From CAVTPU01 sp963736695 (GTDB lineage: Bacteria; Actinomycetota; Actinomycetes; Mycobacteriales; Micromonosporaceae), in NCBI GenBank assembly GCA_963736695.1, contig CAVTPU010000004.1, positions 1,178,001-1,242,000 on the forward strand: a DNA stretch of 64,000 nt. The letters are read 5' to 3'. A program made the position numbers and the translations under genes. The notes below the pieces were generated by a model. That model did not search any database and had not been told where the DNA came from. It was given only the letters and a program-made list of their open reading frames with translations. Shown one piece after another: positions 8,212 to 16,789 of the stretch (its first letter is position 1; every line of letters starts with the position of its first letter).

Positions 8212-10266
8212 TCAGGCGCCGGCCGACAGTCGCCCGAGGTTGGCCAGGAACAGGGTCTCGCCGAGGCAGACCCGTTCGAACTCAGCGAGATGCAGGCTCT
8301 CGTTGGGTCCATGGGCGCGGGAGTCGGGGTCCTCGACACCCGTGACGATGATCGCGGCATCGGGAAAGAGAGTCTGGAACGTCGCGATGAACGGAATGGA
8401 GCCCCCGATGCCGATCTCGACGGGCTCGACTGAGCCCCAAGCCGCCGTGAACGCGGCCCGCACCGCGTCATAGGCGGGCCCGGTCGCGTCAAGCACGCAC
8501 GGGTCGCCGCTCTGCTCGGTGGTGACGGTGACCTGCGCACCCCATGGCGCGTTGTTGTGCAGGTGACTGTCGAGCGCGGCGAAGACCTTGTCCGGAGAGT
8601 CTCCGGGCGCGATGCGCACCGAGATCTTCGCCTTCGCCGTCGGCACGAGCGCGTTGGGAGCCTGACCGGTGGGGGGCGCGTCGATGCCGAGCACCGCGAT
8701 CGCCGGACGAGTCCACAGCCGTTCCACAATGGATCCTGTGCCGATCGGCTCGACCCCGTCTGCCAGACCGGATTCGCGTCGAAAACGCTCGATCGGATAG
8801 TCCAAGGCCGCTGCGGAGTTCGACACGAGTCCCGCAACGGCGACGTCGCCGGACTCGTCGTGGAGGCTCGCAATGAGCCGACAAAGAGCCGTCAACGCGT
8901 CTGGCACCGCCCCACCGAACATGCCGCTGTGCACGGCGTGGTCGAGTGTGCGCACCTCGACGAAGCAGTTGAGCAAGCCACGAAGGGAGGTCGTCAACGC
9001 GGGGACCCCCACGTCCCAGTTCGCCGAGTCGGCGATGACGATGACATCGGCGGCGAGATCGTCATGGTGTGCCTCGATGAGATTCTGCAGGGACTCGGAG
9101 CCGAACTCCTCCTCCCCTTCGATGAAGAAGGTCACGCCGACGGGCAGGTCGTCACCGAGTGCTCGCAACGCGGCGATGTGCGCCATGACACCGGCTTTGT
9201 CGTCAGCCGCGCCCCGACCATAGAGCCGCCCGTCACGCTCGGTCGCCACGAAAGGTTCGCTGAGCCAAGCCCCACGGTCCCCGACAGGTTGCACATCATG
9301 GTGGGCATAGAGCAGCACAGTCGGAGCACCCGGCGGGCCTGGGCGCCGCCCGATCACCGCAGGCTGCCCACCCGCTCGCACGATGCGCACGTCGGGCACC
9401 CCCGCGTCGCGCAACAGTTGCGCGACGGCCTCGGCCGACCGGTCGACCTCTCCGTGATCGAAGCCTGGGAACGCGACGCTGGGGATGCGAACCAGACGCT
9501 CCAAGTCGGCCCGCACCCCGGGCATGGCGGCGGCGACCGCCGAGCGGAGCCGGTCGTGCTGTTGCTGCGTGAGAGCCATAACCGGTGATCCTACGTGGGC
9601 GTCGCCGCTTACGGCGTCCCGACTACGAAGCCTGATGAATTCCCGAGAGTGGTCATGTGCCACATTGGGGTCACCGTCGATGATCACGTCGACTCGGCGG
9701 AGCGTGTCGTCGCCCGCGAAGTGTCGATCCTCGTCACGCATCCACCGAATCAGTCGGGGTCGCAGATGCGCGCCGTCCCGGCGTAGCGTCCGGAGAAGCC
9801 GAACGCCTGATTCCGCGACGACCATGACCGCCAACGCGAGCCGGTCAGCGGCTGCCGCCCGGGCGCTGCTCACGCCCTCGACGATGAGCACGTCCGGCAC
9901 GTCAACCGGCCACCACTGCTCGTCGAATCGGGCAGAACGCCAGTTATAACGCCGATAGCGGCCGCTCAGCCCATTCGCCAATGGGGTGAGGACCTGCCGT
10001 TCGAGTCGAGGCCAGAAAGTGACCAGGTCGTCCCAACCGTCGAGCAGATCGTCGACATGCACCTGCTCGACGGTGGCGCCGGCCGCGCCCAAGGCGTCGG
10101 AGAGACGTTGCGCGATCGTAGTCTTGCCGGCTCCGCTCGGCCCGTCCACCGACACCCATCGCACCGATCCGAGGTGGGGCGGGGCCTCGAGGATCTGTCG
10201 GACCAGGTCGACATAGGGGCACACACACGCCGTCGCGAAGCGGTGCCGCAGGTGCGGGTCTGTCAT
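8212..10266 (-). CDS. P-loop uridine kinase-like domain fused in frame to M20 family dipeptidase
   Basis: The reading frame is open for 684 residues. Residues 1-~215 are a uridine kinase-like P-loop domain (Walker A GPSGAGKTT, then VHVDDLLDGWDDL and LIVEGVSS). Residues 230-684 are a complete M20 metallopeptidase of the dipeptidase subgroup: metal ligands in YAHHDVQPVG, GAADDKAG and EGEEEFGS, and HSGMFGGAVPDAL of the lid domain. An internal ATG at 9579 would give a normal 455-residue dipeptidase and is preceded by AGGA at about 9 nt, so it may be made separately. The bridge (about residues 216-229) is exactly the stretch that would hold a stop codon and ribosome site if the genes were separate. 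Either a true fusion or loss of a stop codon; the kinase substrate is unknown. Confidence 0.85.
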   Translation of the reverse strand: MTDPHLRHRFATACVCPYVDLVRQILEAPPHLGSVRWVSVDGPSGAGKTTIAQRLSDALGAAGATVEQVHVDDLLDGWDDLVTFWPRLERQVLTPLANGLSGRYRRYNWRSARFDEQWWPVDVPDVLIVEGVSSARAAAADRLALAVMVVAESGVRLLRTLRRDGAHLRPRLIRWMRDEDRHFAGDDTLRRVDVIIDGDPNVAHDHSREFIRLRSRDAVSGDAHVGSPVMALTQQQHDRLRSAVAAAMPGVRADLERLVRIPSVAFPGFDHGEVDRSAEAVAQLLRDAGVPDVRIVRAGGQPAVIGRRPGPPGAPTVLLYAHHDVQPVGDRGAWLSEPFVATERDGRLYGRGAADDKAGVMAHIAALRALGDDLPVGVTFFIEGEEEFGSESLQNLIEAHHDDLAADVIVIADSANWDVGVPALTTSLRGLLNCFVEVRTLDHAVHSGMFGGAVPDALTALCRLIASLHDESGDVAVAGLVSNSAAALDYPIERFRRESGLADGVEPIGTGSIVERLWTRPAIAVLGIDAPPTGQAPNALVPTAKAKISVRIAPGDSPDKVFAALDSHLHNNAPWGAQVTVTTEQSGDPCVLDATGPAYDAVRAAFTAAWGSVEPVEIGIGGSIPFIATFQTLFPDAAIIVTGVEDPDSRAHGPNESLHLAEFERVCLGETLFLANLGRLSAGA

Positions 10267-10353
10267 CGTCTGCGCCTCCAGGAACGTGCTGACTCACCAC
10301 CGCCAACCTGGCGAAATGCTTTGTTTGCCTCGATGCGGCGAGCTTAACGAGTC

Positions 10354-10401
10354 GATCCGGTTGGGGTGGTCCGGCCGGCCCCCGGACCCCCCAACCGGAT
10401 C
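10354..10401 (-). terminator. Long GC-rich hairpin downstream of SSB gene
   Basis: A near-perfect inverted repeat: 13 bp (GATCCGGTTGGGG with its complement) plus about 7 further pairs after a small bulge, around a short CCGGCC-containing loop. It begins 14 nt after the minus-strand SSB stop and before the kinase/dipeptidase gene, the expected position of a transcription terminator. There is no U-tract, as is common in actinobacteria. Confidence 0.7.
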
Positions 10402-10415
10402 ATCGGGAGAAACGA

Positions 10416-11123
10416 TCAGGCCGGCACCGGCTCACGCCCGCGCCGGCGGCTGCGGCCGCCTGGACCGCCCAGACCGGCAGCCGCGCCGACCAGCTCCTCC
10501 TCGTCTGTGTCGTCGTCACCGGAGCCGGCCTCGCCGTCGTCATCGGAGCGCTCCGGGGAGAGCCCCACACCGCGCAGAATCGCGACAGCGTCGAGATCCG
10601 AGTCGCCGTTGCCTGACGGCTCGAAGTCATCGGCAGGGCGCCCCTGAGTCCCATGGTCACCGAGTTCGGATACGCCGAAGGCATTGATGCGTTCGCTGAC
10701 CTCGCCGTTCACGCGCGACTCCGACTCCGAGTCCTCCACCACCGACAGAGCCTTCTCCGTCTTGTTCCTGAAGAACTTCGCCCTTCCACGGGACAAGTCG
10801 TGGCCGACGGTGATCGCGTCGAGTTCGTAGGCGATCCGGGGATCGCCTTGTTCGGTCTTCCAATCCCGTGTGGAGATGCGCCCATAGATGACGACCGGGT
10901 CACCGGCGATCACCGAATCGCAGACCCCCTCGGCGAGCCGGCGCCAACAGTTGACTCGGATGCGCAGGCTCGCCGCGTCCACCCACTGTCCGCTGGCCCG
11001 GTCGAATCGTCGCGCGTGCGAGGCGACCCGGAAGTTCGCCACCAGGACGCCGCTGGACTGCACCCGCTTCCACTCCGGCGTCGTCAGCGCGGTGCCGACG
11101 ACGGTCACATAAGTATCGAACAT
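10416..11123 (-). CDS. ssb: Single-stranded DNA-binding protein paralogue
   Basis: A 235-residue protein with an OB fold at residues 1-~110 (starting FDTYVTVVGTALTTPEWKR and including VVIYGRISTRDW), the N-terminal pattern of SSB. SSB binds ssDNA during replication and repair. Start: ATG 11123 is preceded by AAGGAG at 6 nt; the frame continues upstream but without family similarity. Odd: the C-terminal third is acidic (SDDDGEAGSGDDDTDEEE) but the very end is basic, GRSRRRGREPVPA, instead of the acidic D-D-x-P-F tip that binds partner proteins in canonical SSB. This is probably a second, non-replicative SSB paralogue. Gene symbol assigned by family. Confidence 0.85.
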   Translation of the reverse strand: MFDTYVTVVGTALTTPEWKRVQSSGVLVANFRVASHARRFDRASGQWVDAASLRIRVNCWRRLAEGVCDSVIAGDPVVIYGRISTRDWKTEQGDPRIAYELDAITVGHDLSRGRAKFFRNKTEKALSVVEDSESESRVNGEVSERINAFGVSELGDHGTQGRPADDFEPSGNGDSDLDAVAILRGVGLSPERSDDDGEAGSGDDDTDEEELVGAAAGLGGPGGRSRRRGREPVPA

Positions 11124-11373
11124 TGCCACTCCTTGGTTGCCTTGGGTCGAACTGGCGACCGGTTCGGACCAAGCGTGTCCCACCGGTTGACCAGTGCGAC
11201 CGATCAATCGACAACCTGTGGATAACTCCGCCCCCTGTGGAGAAACCCTTGACTTCCCACCTGCGCCAACGGCGAACCAGCGCCGCGACAACCACGGTCC
11301 GAGCTCCAGCCGAGCCTCGAAAACCGGCCGGCATCCCCCAAGCGGCTGATCGCCTCAGTCGATGACCAACGGG

Positions 11374-11379
11374 TACCGT
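11374..11379 (+). promoter_or_regulatory. TACCGT -10-like element of leaderless hydrolase gene
   Basis: TACCGT sits 7 nt before GTG 11387, with no ribosome-binding site between; same layout as the SURF1, phosphotransferase and DUF4184 genes. Confidence 0.4.
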
Positions 11380-11386
11380 CGCGGGT

Positions 11387-12334
11387 GTGAAGACCGACAT
11401 CCTGGGAAGCCCGTACGAGAGCCGGCAGATCGCACTGCCGCCAGACGACGAGGGCGACAATATCGCCACGCTTGTCCGCTTTCGCGCCAGCCAGCCCACT
11501 CGTCGGGCGGTGCTCTATGTGCACGGATTCATCGACTACTTCTTCCAGACGCACCTCGCCGAGTTCTTCGCCGACCGGGGCTATGACTTCTATGCGCTGG
11601 ATCTGCGCAAATATGGCCGCAGCCTGCTCGCCCACCAGAGCCCGAACTTCTGCCGAGACATCGCCGAGTATTTCCCCGAAATCGACGAGGCGGTACGCAT
11701 CATCCGCGATGATGACGACCACGATCTTGTGGTGCTCAACGGGCACTCCACCGGTGGACTCATCGCGGCGTTGTGGGCCGACCGGGTGGCCGGCCGCGGC
11801 CTGATCCAGAGCCTTGTGCTCAACAGCCCGTTCTTCGAGTTCAACGAGCCGTGGCTCGTCCGCAGAGGACTCTCACCGATGATTCGCGGCTTCGGCCGAT
11901 TGCGTCCACATGCGACGATGCCCCAGCAGTTGGGCACGACATATGGTCGGTCCATCCACCGCGACCACGACGGCGAGTGGGACTATGACCTTGCGTGGAA
12001 GCCGCTCAATGGTTTCCCCATCTTCGCCGGGTGGGTTCGGGCGATCAGTCGCGCTCACGCGGCGATCCGGTCGGGCCTCGCGATCGACGTGCCGACGTTT
12101 GTCGCCTGCTCGACTGCGAGCTATCACGGCCGTGACTTCACCGAAGCGGCACACCACGCTGACGCCGTGCTCGACGTGGACCACATCGTGCGTCACAGTC
12201 CGGGCCTCGGACGCGATGTGACCATAGCGCGGATCGAGGGGGGCAAACACGATCTGGCGTTGTCGCCTGCGCCCGCTCGCACCCAATACTTCGCCGCGGT
12301 CGGGGCGTTCCTCGCCGACGTCCACAAGGACTGA
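11387..12334 (+). CDS. Alpha/beta hydrolase, lysophospholipase-like
   Basis: A 315-residue alpha/beta hydrolase. Visible motifs: oxyanion region VLYVHGFIDYF (about residues 43-53), nucleophile elbow GHSTGG (Ser about 121), a likely acid in LDVDHIVRH and the catalytic His in GGKHDLALS near the C-terminus. The fold and the ALDLRKYGRS motif are typical of the serine aminopeptidase S33/lysophospholipase group (Hydrolase_4), so a lipid or ester substrate is likely but not identified. Divergent from the SSB gene; no operon partner downstream. Confidence 0.85.
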   Translation: MKTDILGSPYESRQIALPPDDEGDNIATLVRFRASQPTRRAVLYVHGFIDYFFQTHLAEFFADRGYDFYALDLRKYGRSLLAHQSPNFCRDIAEYFPEIDEAVRIIRDDDDHDLVVLNGHSTGGLIAALWADRVAGRGLIQSLVLNSPFFEFNEPWLVRRGLSPMIRGFGRLRPHATMPQQLGTTYGRSIHRDHDGEWDYDLAWKPLNGFPIFAGWVRAISRAHAAIRSGLAIDVPTFVACSTASYHGRDFTEAAHHADAVLDVDHIVRHSPGLGRDVTIARIEGGKHDLALSPAPARTQYFAAVGAFLADVHKD

Positions 12335-12361
12335 CCTGGGCGTTCGCGTCAGAACATACGA

Positions 12362-12379
12362 ATATCCCGTACGGGATAT
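12362..12379. promoter_or_regulatory. 18-bp perfect palindrome between convergent genes
   Basis: ATATCCCGTACGGGATAT is its own reverse complement. It lies 28 nt after the hydrolase stop and 75 nt before the end of the convergent gene. It could be a short terminator hairpin or a dimeric regulator site; the perfect symmetry without a loop favours a protein-binding site, the position favours termination. Confidence 0.4.
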
Positions 12380-12454
12380 GGGTTGATCGTCTCGATCCGG
12401 CGCGCGGCTTCGGCGAAAGACTGCCCAGCGGTTGATTTCCCAGCGGGAGATCAC

Positions 12455-14233
12455 TCAGCGGGAGAATCGGGCCCGGGGGCCCGTCGTGGGAGCGCTCGAG
12501 CGCGGCGCTGGCGAGGTGGGCGCCGTTCCCCATCGACCCGGATATTGCTGTTCTTCGCTGCGGCTGGGCGCTGCGGCAGGCGCGGGCGCTCCGACGACCC
12601 GGTGCAGGCCGGTCGCGTGTCGTGCCGCCGGAACATCCCCGTAGCTCGCCGGGTAAGGAACGGCTGAATATGGCGTCGCGGGGTAGGGCTGAGCCGAATA
12701 CGGAGTCGCCGCGTAGGGCGCCATCGAATACGGAACCGTCGAATATGGCACGGCCGACATCGGAGCCGACGGCGGCACCGGGGCGGGTCGGGCCATCGAC
12801 GAATATGGGTCGCGGCTGGAATAGGACGACTCGCCGCCGTGCTGGCGTGGTGGTTCCGGCGCCCGGTGCGACGAGGGCCGACTATAACCACTCGCACCGA
12901 CCGGCGCACTGGCGGGCGCGTCCGGGTATGGCTGCTTCGCGCGATAATCGGGCGCCTGCGCCGCGTGCACCCCCCGTGACCTCGGAACTCCGCCCAGCGG
13001 CGCACCCGAATAGGGAGTCCCCGAATAGGGAGTCGCGGAGTAGGGCGCCGCCGAATATGGCGTGGTGTAAGGAATCGCGGAGTGCGGTGGCGGTGCCGGG
13101 TGGGCTCGAAGATCCGGACGGGGCATAGCTGAATACGGCACGGCCGAATAGGGTACGGCCGAATAGGGCATCGCCGAATACGGCGCCACGTCCGCTGCAG
13201 CGGGCCGTCGATCGGCGAGGTGCTGACGGGGCGGCAGGGGTTGGCCGGCCGGCGCGTGCGATGTCGGCATCGCCGACGCAGGCGTGGAGCTCATCGGCTG
13301 AGCGGGGTGCGAGCCCTGCGGCGGCATCCGGCGCCTCCCGCCTTGGGTCGCGGCGCCCGCCTGCTGTGGCGGTCCCGAACGCGGAGCGGTCATGCCGGTC
13401 GGCACCCGGGAGGGGCCGGATGGCGCCGGCGGGAGTGGAGCGCCCGTGACCGACATGGGTGGAGCCGAACGCATCGGACTCATCGGCCGACCTGGTCCCA
13501 CCTGTGACGGCGGACCGCCGGGAAGTGATGATGGGCCGGCGGGCGGCATTGACACGGGGGGCCGCATCGCCGCGACGGGAACGCGCTCACCGGGCCACGA
13601 CGGGTGTTCCTGAAACTGGCGTGGGGGCTGATCGGCGAGGTGCTGACTGTTCGCCTGCCTGGGGGCACCCGAGCCTGCCCGGGTGGGACGATCGAACGGT
13701 TCCCATGAACCGCCGCGACGCACGAGCAGGCAACGGGTGAGCAGGTTGTCGTCACCGGCGAAGAAGACCCGGTCAACTGCCCTGCGCACCTTCTCCAGGC
13801 CCGGCGCGGACTGCGAACCTGTCACGATCACGACATCGCGGGCGGGAACTCCGACAACCAGTTCGCCGGGGACGGCGTTCTCCAGTCGGCTCCAGAAAGC
13901 ATGTGCCAGCAGCAGGCTGGACTCGAGCCCCGAGAAGGAGAGCATCATCGATGGCGGCTGGCCGTGAAACTCGGCCCGACCGGCGAGGACTTCGAGTTGT
14001 TCGACTGCCGCGCGCCGAAGAATCGGTTGCGCCAACTGAAGTTGACCCAGGTCGGCATGGGTGACGAGCCGGCGGCCAAACTGCGGGCCAAAACTGTAGA
14101 CCACGCTGAGATCACCGCAGTACTCGTCGCGAACCACGCCCGGGCCAATCTGGTCCGGGTTCGCGGGCGCGAGCAGCGGGAGGAACGTGGCGCCAGTCAC
14201 CTGCACGTGTGCAACGTAGCGGCTCAGGGCCAC
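12455..14233 (-). CDS. Hypothetical protein with conserved N-terminal domain and Pro/Tyr/Ser/Ala repeat tail
   Basis: A 592-residue protein. The N-terminal ~190 residues look globular (VRDEYCGDLSVVYSFGPQFG, LVVGVPARDVVIVTGSQSAPG), somewhat like the DUF1444/YtpQ group, but I am not sure. The remaining ~400 residues are low-complexity: Pro/Ser/Gly/Met-rich, then about 20 copies of a PYSA(x) unit (PYSAMPYSAVPYSAVPYSA and variants PYSG, PYTT, PYPA). No signal peptide is seen. Such repeats are typical of disordered, possibly condensate-forming or surface-adhesive segments. Nothing in the flanking genes indicates a function. Confidence 0.6.
   Translation of the reverse strand: MALSRYVAHVQVTGATFLPLLAPANPDQIGPGVVRDEYCGDLSVVYSFGPQFGRRLVTHADLGQLQLAQPILRRAAVEQLEVLAGRAEFHGQPPSMMLSFSGLESSLLLAHAFWSRLENAVPGELVVGVPARDVVIVTGSQSAPGLEKVRRAVDRVFFAGDDNLLTRCLLVRRGGSWEPFDRPTRAGSGAPRQANSQHLADQPPRQFQEHPSWPGERVPVAAMRPPVSMPPAGPSSLPGGPPSQVGPGRPMSPMRSAPPMSVTGAPLPPAPSGPSRVPTGMTAPRSGPPQQAGAATQGGRRRMPPQGSHPAQPMSSTPASAMPTSHAPAGQPLPPRQHLADRRPAAADVAPYSAMPYSAVPYSAVPYSAMPRPDLRAHPAPPPHSAIPYTTPYSAAPYSATPYSGTPYSGAPLGGVPRSRGVHAAQAPDYRAKQPYPDAPASAPVGASGYSRPSSHRAPEPPRQHGGESSYSSRDPYSSMARPAPVPPSAPMSAVPYSTVPYSMAPYAATPYSAQPYPATPYSAVPYPASYGDVPAARHATGLHRVVGAPAPAAAPSRSEEQQYPGRWGTAPTSPAPRSSAPTTGPRARFSR
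12630..13190 (-). repeat. Tandem PYSA-encoding repeat tract
   Basis: Short 12-nt units encoding Pro-Tyr-Ser-Ala/Gly-x in two blocks (about 12635-12770 and 12990-13185) within the preceding gene. Codon reuse is strong (GAATA or GAGTA cores on the + strand), so slippage-driven length variation is likely. Confidence 0.7.
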
Positions 14234-14338
14234 CGACCGAAAGCCCCGCGCGGCTTATGCCTGATTTGTCGAGCAACCTTTTTCGTGCTCGAAACGTTAT
14301 ACGTGTTCAGGCGGTACGCTGTGTGCCGCACACCACAC

Positions 14339-14411
14339 GCGCCCGTAGCTCAGCGGATAGAGCAGCTGCCTTCTAAGCAGTTGGCCGCAGGTTCGAATCC
14401 TGCCGGGCGCA
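14339..14411 (+). tRNA. tRNA-Arg (anticodon TCT)
   Basis: A full cloverleaf: acceptor GCGCCCG with CGGGCGC, D arm GCTC/GAGC, anticodon stem GCTGC/GCAGT with loop CTTCTAA giving anticodon TCT, and T arm GCAGG-TTCGAAT-CCTGC; discriminator A at 14411. CCA is not encoded. Its 3' end overlaps the 29-bp direct repeat that recurs at 15754, as at an integration site. Confidence 0.95.
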
Positions 14412-14437
14412 CAGACCGGTCATCAGCCGAACTGCCG
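14409..14437 (+). repeat. 29-bp direct repeat, copy 1 (att-like, tRNA-Arg 3' end)
   Basis: Starts at the last acceptor-stem bases of tRNA-Arg and runs 26 nt past the tRNA. An identical 29-bp copy lies at 15754-15782, 1,345 bp away, beyond the phosphotransferase gene. This is the layout of attachment sites left by an integrative element or of a duplicated tRNA 3' region. Confidence 0.7.
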
Positions 14438-14480
14438 ATGGCGCCCACGTGCGGCCCATCCGTTTCGCGCACGGTTCGCG

Positions 14481-14486
14481 TAACCT
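14481..14486 (+). promoter_or_regulatory. TAACCT -10-like element of leaderless phosphotransferase gene
   Basis: TAACCT lies 7 nt before GTG 14494, with no ribosome-binding site; the same layout as three other genes in the window. Confidence 0.45.
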
Positions 14487-14493
14487 CAACAGT

Positions 14494-15525
14494 GTGCCGT
14501 CGCCGCCGCCAGACTTGATCCGTCCCGGCTGGACGGCCGAACCGCTCGTGCACAACGCCGCCAACGAGGCCACTGGCGGCATCTGGCGGATTACCCGAGA
14601 CCATGACACCGCCATTCTCAAGATCGCCACACCACGTCGCAGCGGCGCCGCCGCGCATCTTGCCGCGAGCCACGAGCCCTGGCATTGGAATTACTGGAAG
14701 CGCGAAACCCTCGCATACCGCAATGGCCTTCCTGCCAACGCGTTCGCCCACGCCGGCCTTTCCGCGCCCCAACTAATGGCCGCCGAGGAGCAACCTGACG
14801 GATCGGTCGCGTTGTGGCTGCAGGACGTGCCCGGCACCGAAGGAACCGCCTGCGGCAGCGCCGAACTCGGCGACATTGCGTATCGGCTTGGGGTCGGCCA
14901 GGCACGATGGCTCGGACATCCTCCCGGTGACGCTTGGCTGGCGCGGGACTTTCTACGTGACTACACGACCGCTTCAGGGTCCGCTGGCGACCTGGACTGG
15001 GATCACCCAGTCGCGGTCGCGGCCTGGTCGCCGCGGCTGCGGGCCGATCTGCGGCTGCTGTGGGATCGCCGCGACGACCTACTCGCTGCCGCCGACAAAC
15101 TGCCACGCACCTTGTGTCACCACGATGTCTGGCCTATGAACGTCATCATCACGACCGACGCGCCGGTGCTGTTGGACTGGGCGTTCGTCGGGCCCGGCGC
15201 GATCGGTGAGGACGTCGCCAACCTGACCCTCGATACATTCTTCGATGGCCTAGTCGACATTGAACTCCTCGACGATGTCACGGCCACCATTGCTGACAAC
15301 TATCGCCGCGGGCTCGACGGTGCGATCGATGCGGCGACGGTCCGGCACGCCATCATGCTCACGGGCGCAACCAAGTACTACTGGCTCGCACCACGCATGC
15401 TTGCCATGGCGCGCAACCAACAACGCCGCGCCAGTTACGACAATCGAGACATCACCGCGATGTTCGTAGGGCGAGCGCCTGTGCTCGAACAAGTCACGCG
15501 GTGGGCGCAGGCGGCCCTGCCCTAA
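14494..15525 (+). CDS. Aminoglycoside phosphotransferase (APH) family protein
   Basis: A 343-residue APH/choline kinase-fold protein. The catalytic loop reads CHHDVWPMNVI (H-x-D-x4-N type) and the metal-binding segment VLLDWAFVGPGAIGEDVANL. The N-lobe has ILKIATP with a candidate ATP-binding Lys. These enzymes phosphorylate small-molecule hydroxyls (aminoglycosides, choline, sugars); substrate not predictable. GTG 14494 is preferred over the upstream in-frame codon because of the TAACCT element 7 nt before it. The gene is the only cargo between the two 29-bp repeats next to tRNA-Arg, suggesting acquisition by integration. Confidence 0.8.
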   Translation: MPSPPPDLIRPGWTAEPLVHNAANEATGGIWRITRDHDTAILKIATPRRSGAAAHLAASHEPWHWNYWKRETLAYRNGLPANAFAHAGLSAPQLMAAEEQPDGSVALWLQDVPGTEGTACGSAELGDIAYRLGVGQARWLGHPPGDAWLARDFLRDYTTASGSAGDLDWDHPVAVAAWSPRLRADLRLLWDRRDDLLAAADKLPRTLCHHDVWPMNVIITTDAPVLLDWAFVGPGAIGEDVANLTLDTFFDGLVDIELLDDVTATIADNYRRGLDGAIDAATVRHAIMLTGATKYYWLAPRMLAMARNQQRRASYDNRDITAMFVGRAPVLEQVTRWAQAALP

Positions 15526-15847
15526 TCAAGCACAAAACCGCGAAGATCTGCTGAGCGCACAAGTGCCGCCGCATTCACCGTTGACGACATGGCCGGCTTG
15601 TCGTACTGCCCGGTTGGCCTCGCTGGCGAAGCGCTGGTCAGACTGTGCCAAACCTCTTGTATCCGGCGCGCCGAACCTTACGGTGTCGATCACCAGCGGA
15701 CACCATCAGGCCCGTGACCTGCAGTTTTAGGTTCGCATGATGACATGTTGGGTGCACAGACCGGTCATCAGCCGAACTGCCGCGAGGGCAGCATCGACTC
15801 GACGAGCCGCGAAGGATCGGGTCCCCATACAGATCCGCAAGCCCTGC
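15526..15847. other. Intergenic region with degenerate tRNA-Arg 3'-like remnant
   Basis: No gene seen. The stretch about 15716-15782 can be aligned by eye with the tRNA-Arg 3' half: GCCCGT, then GCAGTT, GGTTCG, a GGTGCACAGACC block and finally the exact 29-bp repeat. It looks like a decayed or partially duplicated tRNA 3' end. Confidence 0.45.
15754..15782 (+). repeat. 29-bp direct repeat, copy 2
   Basis: Identical to 14409-14437. The sequence immediately upstream is only loosely tRNA-like, so this is the non-functional partner site. Confidence 0.7.
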
Positions 15848-16579
15848 TCAGAGGTACGGAAACGGCACGGTCGGGACTGGCGTTGTACGCCGTTGGAACT
15901 GCACATAATGCGCGTAAGGCCCTGAGACCTCGACTGCACTAAGCTCGTTACATATGCCGGTCAGGGTTCGGCTGGCGTACCCCAGCGGACCGCCACCACC
16001 TCCGGCGTCAAGGTCGAGGTGCAGTCTGCCCGTATGCAGGTACCCGAACTCAGGAGTCCACAAGCCAAGAACGAACGACCGTCTGGCCGACCAGGTCCGC
16101 GCTCCGGCTAACGCTAATGCCCGCACCGTGGACGCTTCCGACGAGAATCCGACATCAGCGTGTTCCACATCCCAGTCAACCATGCCCTCTTTGCCGCACG
16201 GCAGCATGTCGGATAGACACAACAATACCGACACTCCATCGTGGACAGCACGGGCGTTGTCGAGTTGTCCGGCCGCTGCCTCGAACAAGGGAAGATCCGC
16301 CATGTCATCGGACCGCACATAATTCCACCCGGCCCGCAACGGCGCTTCGTACTGCTCGACGGACGCGTCCGGCCCGACTCCCAGTAACCACGGATGGCCC
16401 AACCGATGAAACGGAAACGTGCCGTACCTCATCAGCACCTCCGTCTGCCATAAGCCGGCGCTCCCCACCCATCCGACACGAGCCGCCTCAGCTCCCCACC
16501 GCTGAAACCAGACGGGGCCGAGCCGGGGCCGGGAACCTTCGCCCCAGTACGTAGTCATCGCCCAGTCGCCCATGGCCAC
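15848..16579 (-). CDS. Hypothetical protein; intact paralogue of the broken gene at 47.7-48.2 kb
   Basis: A 243-residue protein of unknown family, rich in aromatic residues (MGDWAMTTYWGEG, RYGTFPFHRLGHPWLLG) with a C-terminal LGYASRTLTGICNELS motif. Start: both copies of this gene share a GGAAG site just before GTG-GCC-ATG-GGC-GAC, so GTG 16579 (or ATG 16573) is favoured over the longer open frame. It lies beside an Imm31-like gene and within a stretch of immunity-type genes, so a toxin-neutralising or conflict role is possible, but no domain evidence supports it. No signal peptide. Confidence 0.65.
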   Translation of the reverse strand: MAMGDWAMTTYWGEGSRPRLGPVWFQRWGAEAARVGWVGSAGLWQTEVLMRYGTFPFHRLGHPWLLGVGPDASVEQYEAPLRAGWNYVRSDDMADLPLFEAAAGQLDNARAVHDGVSVLLCLSDMLPCGKEGMVDWDVEHADVGFSSEASTVRALALAGARTWSARRSFVLGLWTPEFGYLHTGRLHLDLDAGGGGGPLGYASRTLTGICNELSAVEVSGPYAHYVQFQRRTTPVPTVPFPYL

Positions 16580-16789
16580 GTATTCTTCCACCTGGGCACT
16601 GACGGTTAGACCGCGCAAACGGCACTGCGGTAAATGGCCCTTTCGTGTTGCGAGACCCCCTGAGCACTTTGGGCACCGCAGCCGATGACCGGGAATCAGT
16701 CACCTACGCACGGCACGGCGAGCCCTGGTCGCGACCGCTACACCTGGGATTTCCGGTACCCGTCGCGCCTGACCTCCGCTCGTGCGTCC

